This document shows positions 7,956 to 15,223 of a DNA stretch of 56,091 nt, one piece after another. The notes beneath the pieces were generated by a model. It saw only the letters and a program-made list of their open reading frames with translations. It was not told where the DNA came from and did no database searches. The translations under genes were made by a program, and so were the position numbers. Each line of letters opens with the position of its first letter. The first letter of the stretch is position 1. Where the stretch lies: assembly GCA_944322605.1 (NCBI GenBank), contig CALUPD010000017.1, forward strand, positions 1 to 56,091, read 5' to 3'. This stretch comes from an uncultured Bacteroidales bacterium. Lineage in GTDB: Bacteria > Bacteroidota > Bacteroidia > Bacteroidales > UBA932.

Positions 7956-9815
7956 TTATTTTTTCTTTATCTTTATTTTCTTGCCGGGATAAATTTTGGA
8001 ATTCTTGTCCAGCCCGTTAAGCTTCATTATCTGGTCAAGGCTCGTTCCCGGGAATTTCTTTGCTATTTCCCATAATGAATCCCCGGATTTAACGGTATAC
8101 ATGACATACCCGTTCTGCACCGTCGTTTCAGGAGCCGCGTTCTTCGAATATATGGTCAGCTTTTGGCCTACCCTGATCATGTCTCCGCGTATATTGTTCC
8201 ATTTCCTGATATTCGCAGCCCTCGTGCCGTATTTCTCGGCAATGCCTCCAAGGGTTTCGCCTGATTTGACCACATGTATTATCCTGTTGCCGGAAGCAGA
8301 CGTCGCCTTTGGAGCGGAATACGAGCCTCCAGCGTATATCACCAACCTTTGGCCTTTGCGTATCATCGTGCCGCGCAGATTGTTCCAACCCTGTATGTCG
8401 GAGACCCTGACCCTGTATCTTATCGCTATTCCTCCAAGGGTCTCCCCGGATCTTACCGTATGTACCACCCGCGAAGAAGACATGGACACGCCCCGTTTTA
8501 TTTTCTCCACGTTAACGGGAGAAAAATACACGTTGTCCTTGTATGCGTATATGCTATCCTCGTTTTCGATAAACGGGACAGTGTACTCATACGGAAGCCT
8601 CAAGACATACGGATGTTCGACACCGGGGATTATCTCATGCAGGTATTGGGAATTGAGGCTTTTTATAAGGGACTTGTCGATTCCTATCACTTCGGAAATC
8701 TGATCGAAATGCAGCATTTTACGGACCATGAACGTATCCACATGCGCAGGCATGTTGCAAGGCTTGGGCACTATCCTGTGTTCCTTGTAGTAGGTCATGG
8801 CATACAGCGCAGCCACGAATGCAGGAACGTATCCCCTCGTTTCCCTCGGCAGGAACTGGTATATGTCCCAGAATTCCCTCGACCCGGCACGCCTTATTGC
8901 CTTGTTCACATTCCCGGCCCCGCAATTATATGAAGCTATTGCAAGGTTCCAGTCCCCGAAAATGGCATACGAATCTTTAAGGTACTTGGCGGCAGCATGG
9001 GCGGACTTGACCGGATCGAACCGCTCGTCCACATAGGAAGATATTTCAAGGCCGTACTGCTTCGCCGTAGTATACATGAACTGCCACATTCCTTTCGCCC
9101 TTGCCCTCGACACCGCGACAGGATTAAGCGACGATTCTATCACAGCCATTGCCTTCAATTCTTTCGGAAGGTCGTACATATCCATTACTTCTTCGAATAT
9201 CGGCATATAATACTGGCATAATCCGAGGACTTCTGACATGGTATTCGGAATTTTCTGCGTATAGTATATGATATGGTTTCTCACGATATTGTTGTAGGGA
9301 AGTTGGATAAACGAATTCATCTTCTCAAGACGCTCGATATACACCGAATCAGGCACGTCCGATTCGAAATAAACGCTGTCAATGTCGCTTATGTCGTATG
9401 CATTCGAGAAACTGAGGGATTTCTGCATGTACCAAGTATGGAGAAGGCTGTCGGTAGGGGCATTGTCAGGTATGGAATAATAGCCTTCCGACTCAAGCAT
9501 GCTTATGCTTCCGACATTTATGGTATCATAAACCCCGGACGTGTCGACAATCTCTATCGCCCCGCCATCGATGATGGACTGAAGGGAATCTATCCTGCCG
9601 CGAAGGCTGTCGATCATGGCCTTCATTTCCTTTTTCGTTTCCTGCCTGCTGAAAAAGGCCCATTTCGTATTTTTAGCAGAAGCGTCCGGCAATCCCGCGA
9701 CACATAAAACGCATAAAACCGCAAAAGCCGCCTTGAATAGCCTGCCTTTCCACGCCTGCCCATGGCATGCCGTGCGCATGCCGTGCGGCGAATGCCTGTC
9801 CGTAATTTTCATCAT
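7956..9815 (-). CDS. MltD-like lytic transglycosylase, SLT domain plus three LysM repeats
   Basis: 619 residues; cleaves peptidoglycan to 1,6-anhydro products in the periplasm. Signal peptide core around residues 28-47, with an alternative start at Met 13. The SLT domain has its catalytic glutamate in MAVIESSLNP (about residue 227) followed by GMWQFMYTTAKQYGL and AIASYNCGAGNVNKAI. Three LysM repeats fill the C-terminus, each starting HTVRSGETL, HVVKSGETL or YTVKSGDSL, and end in the lysine tail KIKIKKK. It directly follows DUF5683, parB and parA, a conserved Bacteroidota gene order linking chromosome segregation to wall remodelling. Confidence 0.92.
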   Translation of the reverse strand: MMKITDRHSPHGMRTACHGQAWKGRLFKAAFAVLCVLCVAGLPDASAKNTKWAFFSRQETKKEMKAMIDSLRGRIDSLQSIIDGGAIEIVDTSGVYDTINVGSISMLESEGYYSIPDNAPTDSLLHTWYMQKSLSFSNAYDISDIDSVYFESDVPDSVYIERLEKMNSFIQLPYNNIVRNHIIYYTQKIPNTMSEVLGLCQYYMPIFEEVMDMYDLPKELKAMAVIESSLNPVAVSRARAKGMWQFMYTTAKQYGLEISSYVDERFDPVKSAHAAAKYLKDSYAIFGDWNLAIASYNCGAGNVNKAIRRAGSREFWDIYQFLPRETRGYVPAFVAALYAMTYYKEHRIVPKPCNMPAHVDTFMVRKMLHFDQISEVIGIDKSLIKSLNSQYLHEIIPGVEHPYVLRLPYEYTVPFIENEDSIYAYKDNVYFSPVNVEKIKRGVSMSSSRVVHTVRSGETLGGIAIRYRVRVSDIQGWNNLRGTMIRKGQRLVIYAGGSYSAPKATSASGNRIIHVVKSGETLGGIAEKYGTRAANIRKWNNIRGDMIRVGQKLTIYSKNAAPETTVQNGYVMYTVKSGDSLWEIAKKFPGTSLDQIMKLNGLDKNSKIYPGKKIKIKKK

Positions 9816-9817
9816 GG

Positions 9818-10780
9818 CTAAAAATTGATTTTCATTTTCACGCCAAGGGCGTATTGCCCCATATTGGCGGCGGAATTCATGGTACTGTAATTCAACGGTT
9901 CGATAAGCGACGGCTCGAAATTCAGGCTCAAATCATCGGACACGTCGAAATCATGCATATACGCGAATACGTTGGCATCGATGATCTGAAGCACATAAAC
10001 CAAAGCCGTAGCTATTATGGAATAGTCCCTGTACCTCCTGTAGACGTCCCTTCTCCACTTGAGGTCCTCCGCAGTAAGCAAACCGTCATAGCCTGAATCA
10101 GGATCGGCGGCTTCATTGTACATGGCCTTGTAGCGGTTATATTGTTTGGCATGGAAATTCCACAGGTATCCGCAAGTCATCAAGCCGCCATAAAAAATAG
10201 GCAGCTTCCAATAATCCCCGTTATATATCTGGCCAAGGCCTGGAAGAAGCGCGGAATAAAGGGATGCCCTCGGAGGAAGCGGATTCTGCGGGGACTTGAA
10301 GCTAATGACACCGTCGAGCATCGATCCCCACCACATTAGCACAGCACCCGCATAAAGCAGGTCGCGCTGGTTCTCGAACCGTTTTTCCCCCGTTTTCAGA
10401 TATTGCAGGTTGCTCCAGTACGCAGTACCGACGAAAGCGCCTATTCCGCCATATATCACCGGCAGTTTCCAGTAATCCCTGTTATAAATCTGAGCCGAGC
10501 CGGGAAGGAAAATCGAACCCGCCCACATATATGCGATAGGTATCGTATCCTTATGGGCCAGCCCTCTGAAATATTGCTTGAAAGTAAAAGACGGGCGCTG
10601 CGCTGCCACATAGGAAGTATCATCCTGCTGGTACGTGCCGTTCTGGTTTCCGTACATGCCGTTATTGCTCCCGTATCCGTCGTCCATGAACTGTCCGTAA
10701 GCGGTATTCGCGCACAGAAAGGCCGCCATGAAAATAACGGCCGCCCATATGTGCTTCAGCTTGCAGAAAATAGTAATCAT
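9818..10780 (-). CDS. DUF5683 membrane protein of the parAB locus
   Basis: 320 residues. Signal-like hydrophobic start (residues 12-28), a Gln/Asn/Tyr/Gly-rich linker (about 30-58), then a DUF5683 domain in which one motif occurs twice: PGSAQIYNRDYWKLPVIYGG and PGLGQIYNGDYWKLPIFYGG. Several hydrophobic helices suggest membrane embedding, and it ends in KMKINF. It overlaps parB by 4 bp and is followed after 2 bp by the lytic transglycosylase. Function unknown; position suggests a link between chromosome partition and the envelope. Confidence 0.85.
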   Translation of the reverse strand: MITIFCKLKHIWAAVIFMAAFLCANTAYGQFMDDGYGSNNGMYGNQNGTYQQDDTSYVAAQRPSFTFKQYFRGLAHKDTIPIAYMWAGSIFLPGSAQIYNRDYWKLPVIYGGIGAFVGTAYWSNLQYLKTGEKRFENQRDLLYAGAVLMWWGSMLDGVISFKSPQNPLPPRASLYSALLPGLGQIYNGDYWKLPIFYGGLMTCGYLWNFHAKQYNRYKAMYNEAADPDSGYDGLLTAEDLKWRRDVYRRYRDYSIIATALVYVLQIIDANVFAYMHDFDVSDDLSLNFEPSLIEPLNYSTMNSAANMGQYALGVKMKINF

Positions 10781-11691
10781 AAACCAGCGTCTTCCATTTG
10801 TTTCAGGAACTTCCCTACTTCCTCATCGTTTGAAAAATGTATCGTTATCGTGCCCTTGCCCGTTTCAGCACGTTTAAAATTCACGTTATTATCAAAAAAC
10901 CTGCCTAATATTTCCGTCACTTTGAAATACTGTTCCGGAATCGCCTTGCTTTCTTCAGGACCCGAGTCTTCCTTTTTAGAGGCCGCAGCGGCGATTTTTT
11001 TCTCCAACTGCCTTACGGACAAATCCTTTTCTATCACGGCATCGCACAATTGCAACTGAGCGTCCTGGTCGTCTACCGACAAAAGGACCTTTGCATGGCC
11101 CATGGACAATTTGCCGGCACGTATGGACAACTGTATTTCGGCAGGCAATTTCAGAAGCCTCAAATAATTGGTGACGGTAGCCCTTTTCTTCCCTACCCTG
11201 TCGGCCATCTGCTCCTGCGTAAGGCTGCACTCGTCTATAAGGCGCTGGAAACTCATTGCCACTTCTATCGCATCGAGATTCTCGCGCTGTATGTTTTCGA
11301 CTATGGCCATCTCAAGCATGCCCTTGTCATCGGTAGTCCTTATATATGCCGGCATGGTCTTAAGCCCCGCCATCTTTGAAGCCCTGAACCTCCTCTCGCC
11401 GCTTATTATCTGATACCTGTCTCCTATTTTCCTCACAGTCACCGGCTGGATCAGTCCCAGCTGCCTTATCGATTCGGCCAATTCTTCAAGGGCGGCCTCA
11501 TCGAAGACCTGCCTTGGCTGATACGGATTCGTATCTATCTTGTCTATCGGTATGGCCATTATTTCCGTACCGTTGCCGCTGCCGGTTTCGGAAGAAACGG
11601 CTTTGGCTTTTCCGACAGGATTGAAATCAGCGGCATCTGAAATCAAAGCTCCCAAACCTTTTCCAAGCCCCAATGACGGTTTATTGTTCAT
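10777..11691 (-). CDS. parB: Chromosome-partitioning protein ParB (Spo0J family)
   Basis: 304 residues. N-terminal ParB/CTPase fold with NPYQPRQVFDEAALEELAESI near residue 57, the CTP-binding GERRFRASKMAGL (about residue 97) and ENIQRENLDAIEVA. A central helix-turn-helix follows (TQEQMADRVGKKRATVTNYLRLL) for parS binding, then a linker and a C-terminal dimerisation segment. It starts 3 bp after parA stops and overlaps DUF5683 by 4 bp. I find no full parS site in the window. Confidence 0.96.
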   Translation of the reverse strand: MNNKPSLGLGKGLGALISDAADFNPVGKAKAVSSETGSGNGTEIMAIPIDKIDTNPYQPRQVFDEAALEELAESIRQLGLIQPVTVRKIGDRYQIISGERRFRASKMAGLKTMPAYIRTTDDKGMLEMAIVENIQRENLDAIEVAMSFQRLIDECSLTQEQMADRVGKKRATVTNYLRLLKLPAEIQLSIRAGKLSMGHAKVLLSVDDQDAQLQLCDAVIEKDLSVRQLEKKIAAAASKKEDSGPEESKAIPEQYFKVTEILGRFFDNNVNFKRAETGKGTITIHFSNDEEVGKFLKQMEDAGL

Positions 11692-11694
11692 ACG

Positions 11695-12462
11695 CTATGA
11701 GTTTTTTATTAATATTTCCTTTGCAAGGTTAAGATAATTGTTGGTTCCCGAAGACAGCGCATCATATAAAATCACCGGTTTTCCATGCGAAGGCGCGTCC
11801 GTCAATCTTATATTGCGGGAAATCACTGTTTCAAAAGTCTTGTCGGCAAAATAGGTCCTCACCTCGTTCGCGATCTGCTTATGGGACTTGGCCCTGCTGT
11901 CGAACATGGTCAGCAGAAAGCCTTCTATTATTATGTCCGGATTCATCCTCATTTGAACCAATTTAATGGTAGTCAGAAGTTTCGTAAGTCCTTCCATCGC
12001 ATAAAACTCGCACTGGACAGGAATTATCACCGAATCGGACGCGACCAGCGAATTGATCGTGATAAGCCCCAAAGAAGGGGAACAATCTATGATTATATAG
12101 TCGTAATCGTTTTTTATTGGCTCCATTGCCTTTTTCATCACGAATTCGCGCCCATCCAAGGATGAAAGTTCTATTTCAGCCCCCACCAGGTTTATGCTCG
12201 ACGGCACGATGTCCAGAGTCTTTATTTCCGAATGCAATATTGTCTCGCTGATCGGGACATTGCCTATAAGGACTTCGTAAATGCTCTTGCCCTCATTAGG
12301 ATCAGGATGGAAATTCAGGCCGGATGTCGAATTGGCCTGCGGATCGGCATCCACAAGCAATACTTTCTTTTCCAGCACTGCGAGAGATGCTGAAAGATTT
12401 ATGGCCGTAGTAGTTTTGCCCACGCCGCCTTTCTGGTTTGCTATAGCAATGATTTTCCCCAT
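11695..12462 (-). CDS. parA: Chromosome-partitioning ATPase ParA (Soj)
   Basis: 255 residues. Deviant Walker A KGGVGKTTTAINLSASLA at residues 10-27, Walker A' VDADPQANSTSGL, and Walker B IIDCSPSLGLITINSL. It dimerises on DNA with ATP and is released by ParB, driving origin segregation. First gene of parA-parB-DUF5683-transglycosylase, transcribed from a promoter about 30 bp upstream of its start. Confidence 0.97.
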   Translation of the reverse strand: MGKIIAIANQKGGVGKTTTAINLSASLAVLEKKVLLVDADPQANSTSGLNFHPDPNEGKSIYEVLIGNVPISETILHSEIKTLDIVPSSINLVGAEIELSSLDGREFVMKKAMEPIKNDYDYIIIDCSPSLGLITINSLVASDSVIIPVQCEFYAMEGLTKLLTTIKLVQMRMNPDIIIEGFLLTMFDSRAKSHKQIANEVRTYFADKTFETVISRNIRLTDAPSHGKPVILYDALSSGTNNYLNLAKEILIKNS

Positions 12463-12493
12463 ATTATAAATTTTTGACTATAAGTCCAAGATG

Positions 12494-12524
12494 CAAAAAT
12501 ACGAAATCTTGCCGCCTCCGCAAT
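12494..12524 (-). promoter_or_regulatory. parA promoter, Bacteroidota type
   Basis: Minus strand: ATTG (12521-12524, three of four bases of TTTG), 19 nt, then TATTTTTG (12494-12501), an exact TAnnTTTG. Confidence 0.55.
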
Positions 12525-12802
12525 ATATTTTCAACGATTATTGCCAGTCTTCAAAATTTGCGGGACGGAAATATCCGGACAGCCAAGTTCCTCCATGCCT
12601 GCGGCGCGGCTCGCTCCTGTCCGGTGCCATGTTCCGGACATGCACGGACCCGCATTCGTCCATGCGCAGGTTTTGCTGCCGTTCAACAGGGCAGCGGGCG
12701 GCATGGCCGTCCGGACTTCACGGCCCGCTCCAGTTTTTTTGGAGCAATAATGCTGACAGGCATTCTTATTTTTATTACTTTCGCGCTTCAAATCAAAACG
12801 GC
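12525..12802. other. Intergenic stretch, parA / lipid-kinase-like gene
   Basis: GC-rich sequence between divergent genes. The reading frame of the plus-strand gene stays open upstream to 12491, but the extra 104 residues are Cys/Arg-rich and unlike any protein family, so I treat it as non-coding. A short inverted repeat CTCC-AGTTTTTTT-GGAG lies near 12729-12744. No clear promoter is seen. Confidence 0.4.
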
Positions 12803-13792
12803 ATGGGCAACGACAAGGGATGGATTATAATAGCAAACCCGAAATCATGCGGGAAAAGGGGGCTCAGGCATTGGCCGAGGCTATCGAACCTGCTCAATTA
12901 TTACGATGTCGTGTTCACATGCGTTTTCACAAGCCACAGATGCCATGCTGTAGAATTGGCAGTCAAGGCAATAAGGTCAGGATACCGGAAAATAGCAGTA
13001 TTCGGGGGGCTCGGCACTTTTCATGAAGCCGTAAACGCCGCGTTCATCCAGGACTCCGTCCCAGTATCGGAAATCACATTCGCTTTCATCCCCGTACTAA
13101 GGTCCGGGTACAAAGGGCCGAAATGCCCTGCATGCCTAAAACCGCTTCATCTGAATTTCAACACTTACGACCAGGCAGCGCAGGCCCTCCGTAACGAAGA
13201 TACGGAAATCCGACATATCGCGTCCGTCGAATATACCGAAACAAAAGTCCGGCACGAGACAAAAATGGTATTGGAAGCCGGCATATGCTATGAAGCCAAA
13301 CGGGGCAGGAAATTCAACGACTTGCAAGATTCCGGACAAGGAGGCATATTTTCCGGCATGATAGCGAACATCTCCGCCTTCCTGTCCTGCAGGGCCAATC
13401 CGTATACGATAACCGTAGACGGCAATGAAATATTCAAAGGCCGATTGCAAACAGGAAAGATAGGGCTGTCCCCGGCAGACGGGAAGCCATGCCTCCATTT
13501 AAAGATAGTCCGGAAAACGAATATCCTAAAAAGGCTGCTGCTGGCAAGGGACACCTTTACAGGAAAAATATACGACACCGGGAATACGAAAACCTTTTCC
13601 GGATCGACGATAGAAATGCTTGCTCCTGAAAGCAGGATTGCAAGACTGTCAGCCGCCATTTCCATAGACGGGGAAACTTCAGGATTCTGCCCGGTAACCA
13701 TAAAAACATGCCCCGAACCTATAAATCTCATATCCTATTCCGGGAGACCGGCTTCACGATGCTCTGATCCAACAATGCCAATTGCAAAATAA
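12803..13792 (+). CDS. Diacylglycerol-kinase-fold protein with altered catalytic motifs
   Basis: 329 residues from the chosen ATG at 12803, where similarity to the DAGK_cat fold begins (GWIIIANPKSCGKRG). The fold is recognisable: the nucleotide-binding GGxGTFHEAVNA, a central segment, then ANPYTITVDGNEIFKG and a C-terminal beta domain. The key GGDGT motif reads GGLGT, and the usual NxxGxGFDA reads LEAGICYEA. Loss of the motif aspartate argues against normal lipid phosphorylation. It may be a pseudo-kinase, a specialised enzyme or a decaying gene. The frame itself is intact. Confidence 0.7.
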   Translation: MGNDKGWIIIANPKSCGKRGLRHWPRLSNLLNYYDVVFTCVFTSHRCHAVELAVKAIRSGYRKIAVFGGLGTFHEAVNAAFIQDSVPVSEITFAFIPVLRSGYKGPKCPACLKPLHLNFNTYDQAAQALRNEDTEIRHIASVEYTETKVRHETKMVLEAGICYEAKRGRKFNDLQDSGQGGIFSGMIANISAFLSCRANPYTITVDGNEIFKGRLQTGKIGLSPADGKPCLHLKIVRKTNILKRLLLARDTFTGKIYDTGNTKTFSGSTIEMLAPESRIARLSAAISIDGETSGFCPVTIKTCPEPINLISYSGRPASRCSDPTMPIAK

Positions 13793-13793
13793 T

Positions 13794-13824
13794 TTTGTGA
13801 TATTCCATAATTTAACTACTTTTG
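13794..13824 (+). promoter_or_regulatory. rpsU promoter, perfect Bacteroidota consensus
   Basis: TTTG (13794-13797), 19 nt, TACTTTTG (13817-13824): exact match to TTTG-N19-TAnnTTTG. The predicted leader is about 26 nt. Confidence 0.8.
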
Positions 13825-13835
13825 CAGCCGCAAAT

Positions 13836-13846
13836 AAAAGGAGGTG
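13836..13846 (+). promoter_or_regulatory. Strong Shine-Dalgarno of rpsU
   Basis: AAAAGGAGGTG is fully complementary to the 16S 3' tail, with GGAGG ending 12 nt before the ATG at 13857. Bacteroidota genes mostly lack such sites because bS21, bS18 and bS6 occlude the anti-SD. In Flavobacterium the rpsU message is known to keep a strong SD that is read by ribosomes lacking bS21, giving autoregulation. The same logic is inferred here. Confidence 0.75.
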
Positions 13847-13856
13847 TCGTTAGATT

Positions 13857-14048
13857 ATGATTATAGTACCTATCAAAGAAGGAGAAAACATAGAAAGGGC
13901 TTTGAAGAAATTCAAAAGGAAATTCGAAAAGACCGGCGTAGTAAGGGAATTGAGGGCAAGAAAGACTTTTGTCAAAAAGTCAGTAAAAAGAAGGGACGAG
14001 ATAAAGAAAGCCATCTATGTCCAGAAAATGCAGTTAAGAGACGAATAG
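13857..14048 (+). CDS. rpsU: 30S ribosomal protein bS21
   Basis: 63 residues, starting MIIVPIKEGENIERALKKFK and rich in Lys/Arg, with the typical RELRARKTFVKKSVKRRDE. bS21 sits beside the 16S 3' end; in Bacteroidota it helps sequester the anti-Shine-Dalgarno. Single-gene unit with its own perfect promoter, a strong SD and a terminator at 14069-14106. Confidence 0.96.
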   Translation: MIIVPIKEGENIERALKKFKRKFEKTGVVRELRARKTFVKKSVKRRDEIKKAIYVQKMQLRDE

Positions 14049-14068
14049 TCTTTTCAATACCAAATCAT

Positions 14069-14106
14069 AAACCCCTGTTGCAACATATTTGCGGCAGGGG
14101 TTTATT
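14069..14106 (+). terminator. rpsU terminator
   Basis: AAACCCCTG (14069-14077) pairs with CAGGGGTTT (14095-14103), extended by partly paired TTGCA/TGCGG, followed by TTTATTCTT. It begins 21 nt after the stop codon. Confidence 0.85.
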
Positions 14107-14196
14107 CTTATCATACGGTATTTTCAAAAGCCTTGCTGCCGAGCGACATCAGAACCGGCCGTGCGCTTATTCCTAATCATACGGCATTTTCAGAAG
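14101..14196. repeat. Imperfect 30-bp direct repeat
   Basis: TTTATTCTTATCATACGGTA plus TTTTCAAAAG (14101-14130) recurs at 14166-14196 as CTTATTCCTAATCATACGGC plus ATTTTCAGAAG, a handful of differences over about 30 bp. The first copy includes the T-tract of the rpsU terminator. Confidence 0.6.
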
Positions 14197-14293
14197 GGAC
14201 GAACCGCCTGCCAGCATACGCCTGGCAACAGGCCGTTTTCAGGACCGGCAGGCCTGCCTTGCCGCCCGGCCGCGACGAATCGCTCGCCGCGAC

Positions 14294-14328
14294 AAGGACA
14301 CATGCAGCATGACATACTGTCCTTTTTC
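14294..14328 (+). terminator. Terminator-like hairpin upstream of ferritin
   Basis: AAGGACA (14294-14300) pairs with TGTCCTT (14318-14324) and is followed by TTT. It lies about 70 nt before the ferritin ATG, so it could be an attenuator in the ferritin leader or a second stop for upstream transcription. The remaining 14197-14398 sequence holds GC-rich repeats but no gene that I can support. Confidence 0.4.
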
Positions 14329-14398
14329 CGGTCTTGCATGAATATTGCAACATGCTACCGATATAAAGGAAAATGTTCAACAATTAATTCATAAAGCT

Positions 14399-14917
14399 AT
14401 GTTAAGTAACAAATTGGCAAAAGCCATAAACAAACAGATCAACGCTGAATTCTGGTCAGCATACCTATACCTGTCAATGTCGGTAGACGCAAACGCAAAC
14501 GGACACAAAGGGGTTGCAAACTGGTTCTTCATACAGTACCAGGAAGAAATGGACCATGCGCGCATATTCATAAATTATCTGCTCTCGCGCGGGGCAAGAG
14601 TAGAGCTGATGCCTATTGAAGAAGTGAAGACATCCTGGAAAACGCCTCTTGCAGCATTCAAGGACACGCTTGAGCATGAACAGAAAGTAACCGCAATGAT
14701 CAACGAACTATGCGGCATAGCAGCGGAAGAAAAGGATTTCGCATCTTCAAGCATGCTGAAATGGTTCGTCGACGAACAGGTCGAAGAAGAGGAAAATGCA
14801 AAAGACATAATAGACTCGCTTGAAAAAGTGGACGACAGCAAACTCGGACTGTACATGATTGACAAAGAACTTGCCGCACGTACTTATACAGTGCCTGCTC
14901 CGCTTTCTGCAAAATAA
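14399..14917 (+). CDS. ftnA: Ferritin (bacterial non-haem, Ftn type)
   Basis: 172 residues from the ATG at 14399; an upstream in-frame ATG at 14345 would add 18 residues not seen in the family. Begins MLSNKLAKAINKQINAEFWS with the ferroxidase ligands E (QINAEFWSAYLYL) and E/H (YQEEMDHARIF), a later E (EHEQKVTAMI) and the C-terminal helix WFVDEQVEEEENA. It stores iron as a 24-mer shell and protects against Fenton chemistry. Single gene with a bidirectional terminator at 15074-15107. Confidence 0.95.
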   Translation: MLSNKLAKAINKQINAEFWSAYLYLSMSVDANANGHKGVANWFFIQYQEEMDHARIFINYLLSRGARVELMPIEEVKTSWKTPLAAFKDTLEHEQKVTAMINELCGIAAEEKDFASSSMLKWFVDEQVEEEENAKDIIDSLEKVDDSKLGLYMIDKELAARTYTVPAPLSAK

Positions 14918-15073
14918 CCATAGCAGGAATTGACGAGCCGACTCAAAAGGGCGCTTTCCGCGTTACGCTTGATTCGAAAATTCCCATGCGTGCCTGCACG
15001 CTGCGGTTTTCTCATCTTCTCAAGCCCTTGAATTCCCTCTTCGGGCCGTCCTCGTCCATAACCGGATATACGC

Positions 15074-15107
15074 AAAGGAGGCTTTTTTGATACTGCCTCC
15101 TTTTTTT
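15074..15107 (+). terminator. Ferritin terminator
   Basis: AAAGGAGGC (15074-15082) pairs with GCCTCCTTT (15095-15103), followed by more T's. The loop also begins with T's. It lies in the 306-nt gap 14918-15223, which otherwise shows no gene. The stem happens to contain an SD-like AAAGGAGG, but no start codon follows. Confidence 0.7.
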
Positions 15108-15223
15108 GCATAAAAACGCCGCTCGAACGGAAGCGCACACAATGGAAAACGCCTGCAATGCCATGCAAATGTCCAACGGCATCATGGCAGGAGCGGGAGA
15201 CAAACTGCCAAAACCTGACACAT

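Noticed and set aside
12491-12802. N-terminal extension of the lipid-kinase-like gene
   Set aside because: In frame and open, but its composition is unlike a protein family and the kinase fold begins at 12803.
15108-15223. Longer start of xerC at 15158
   Set aside because: The 22 extra residues (Cys/Thr/Gln-rich) do not fit the recombinase family, whose N-terminus begins at 15224.
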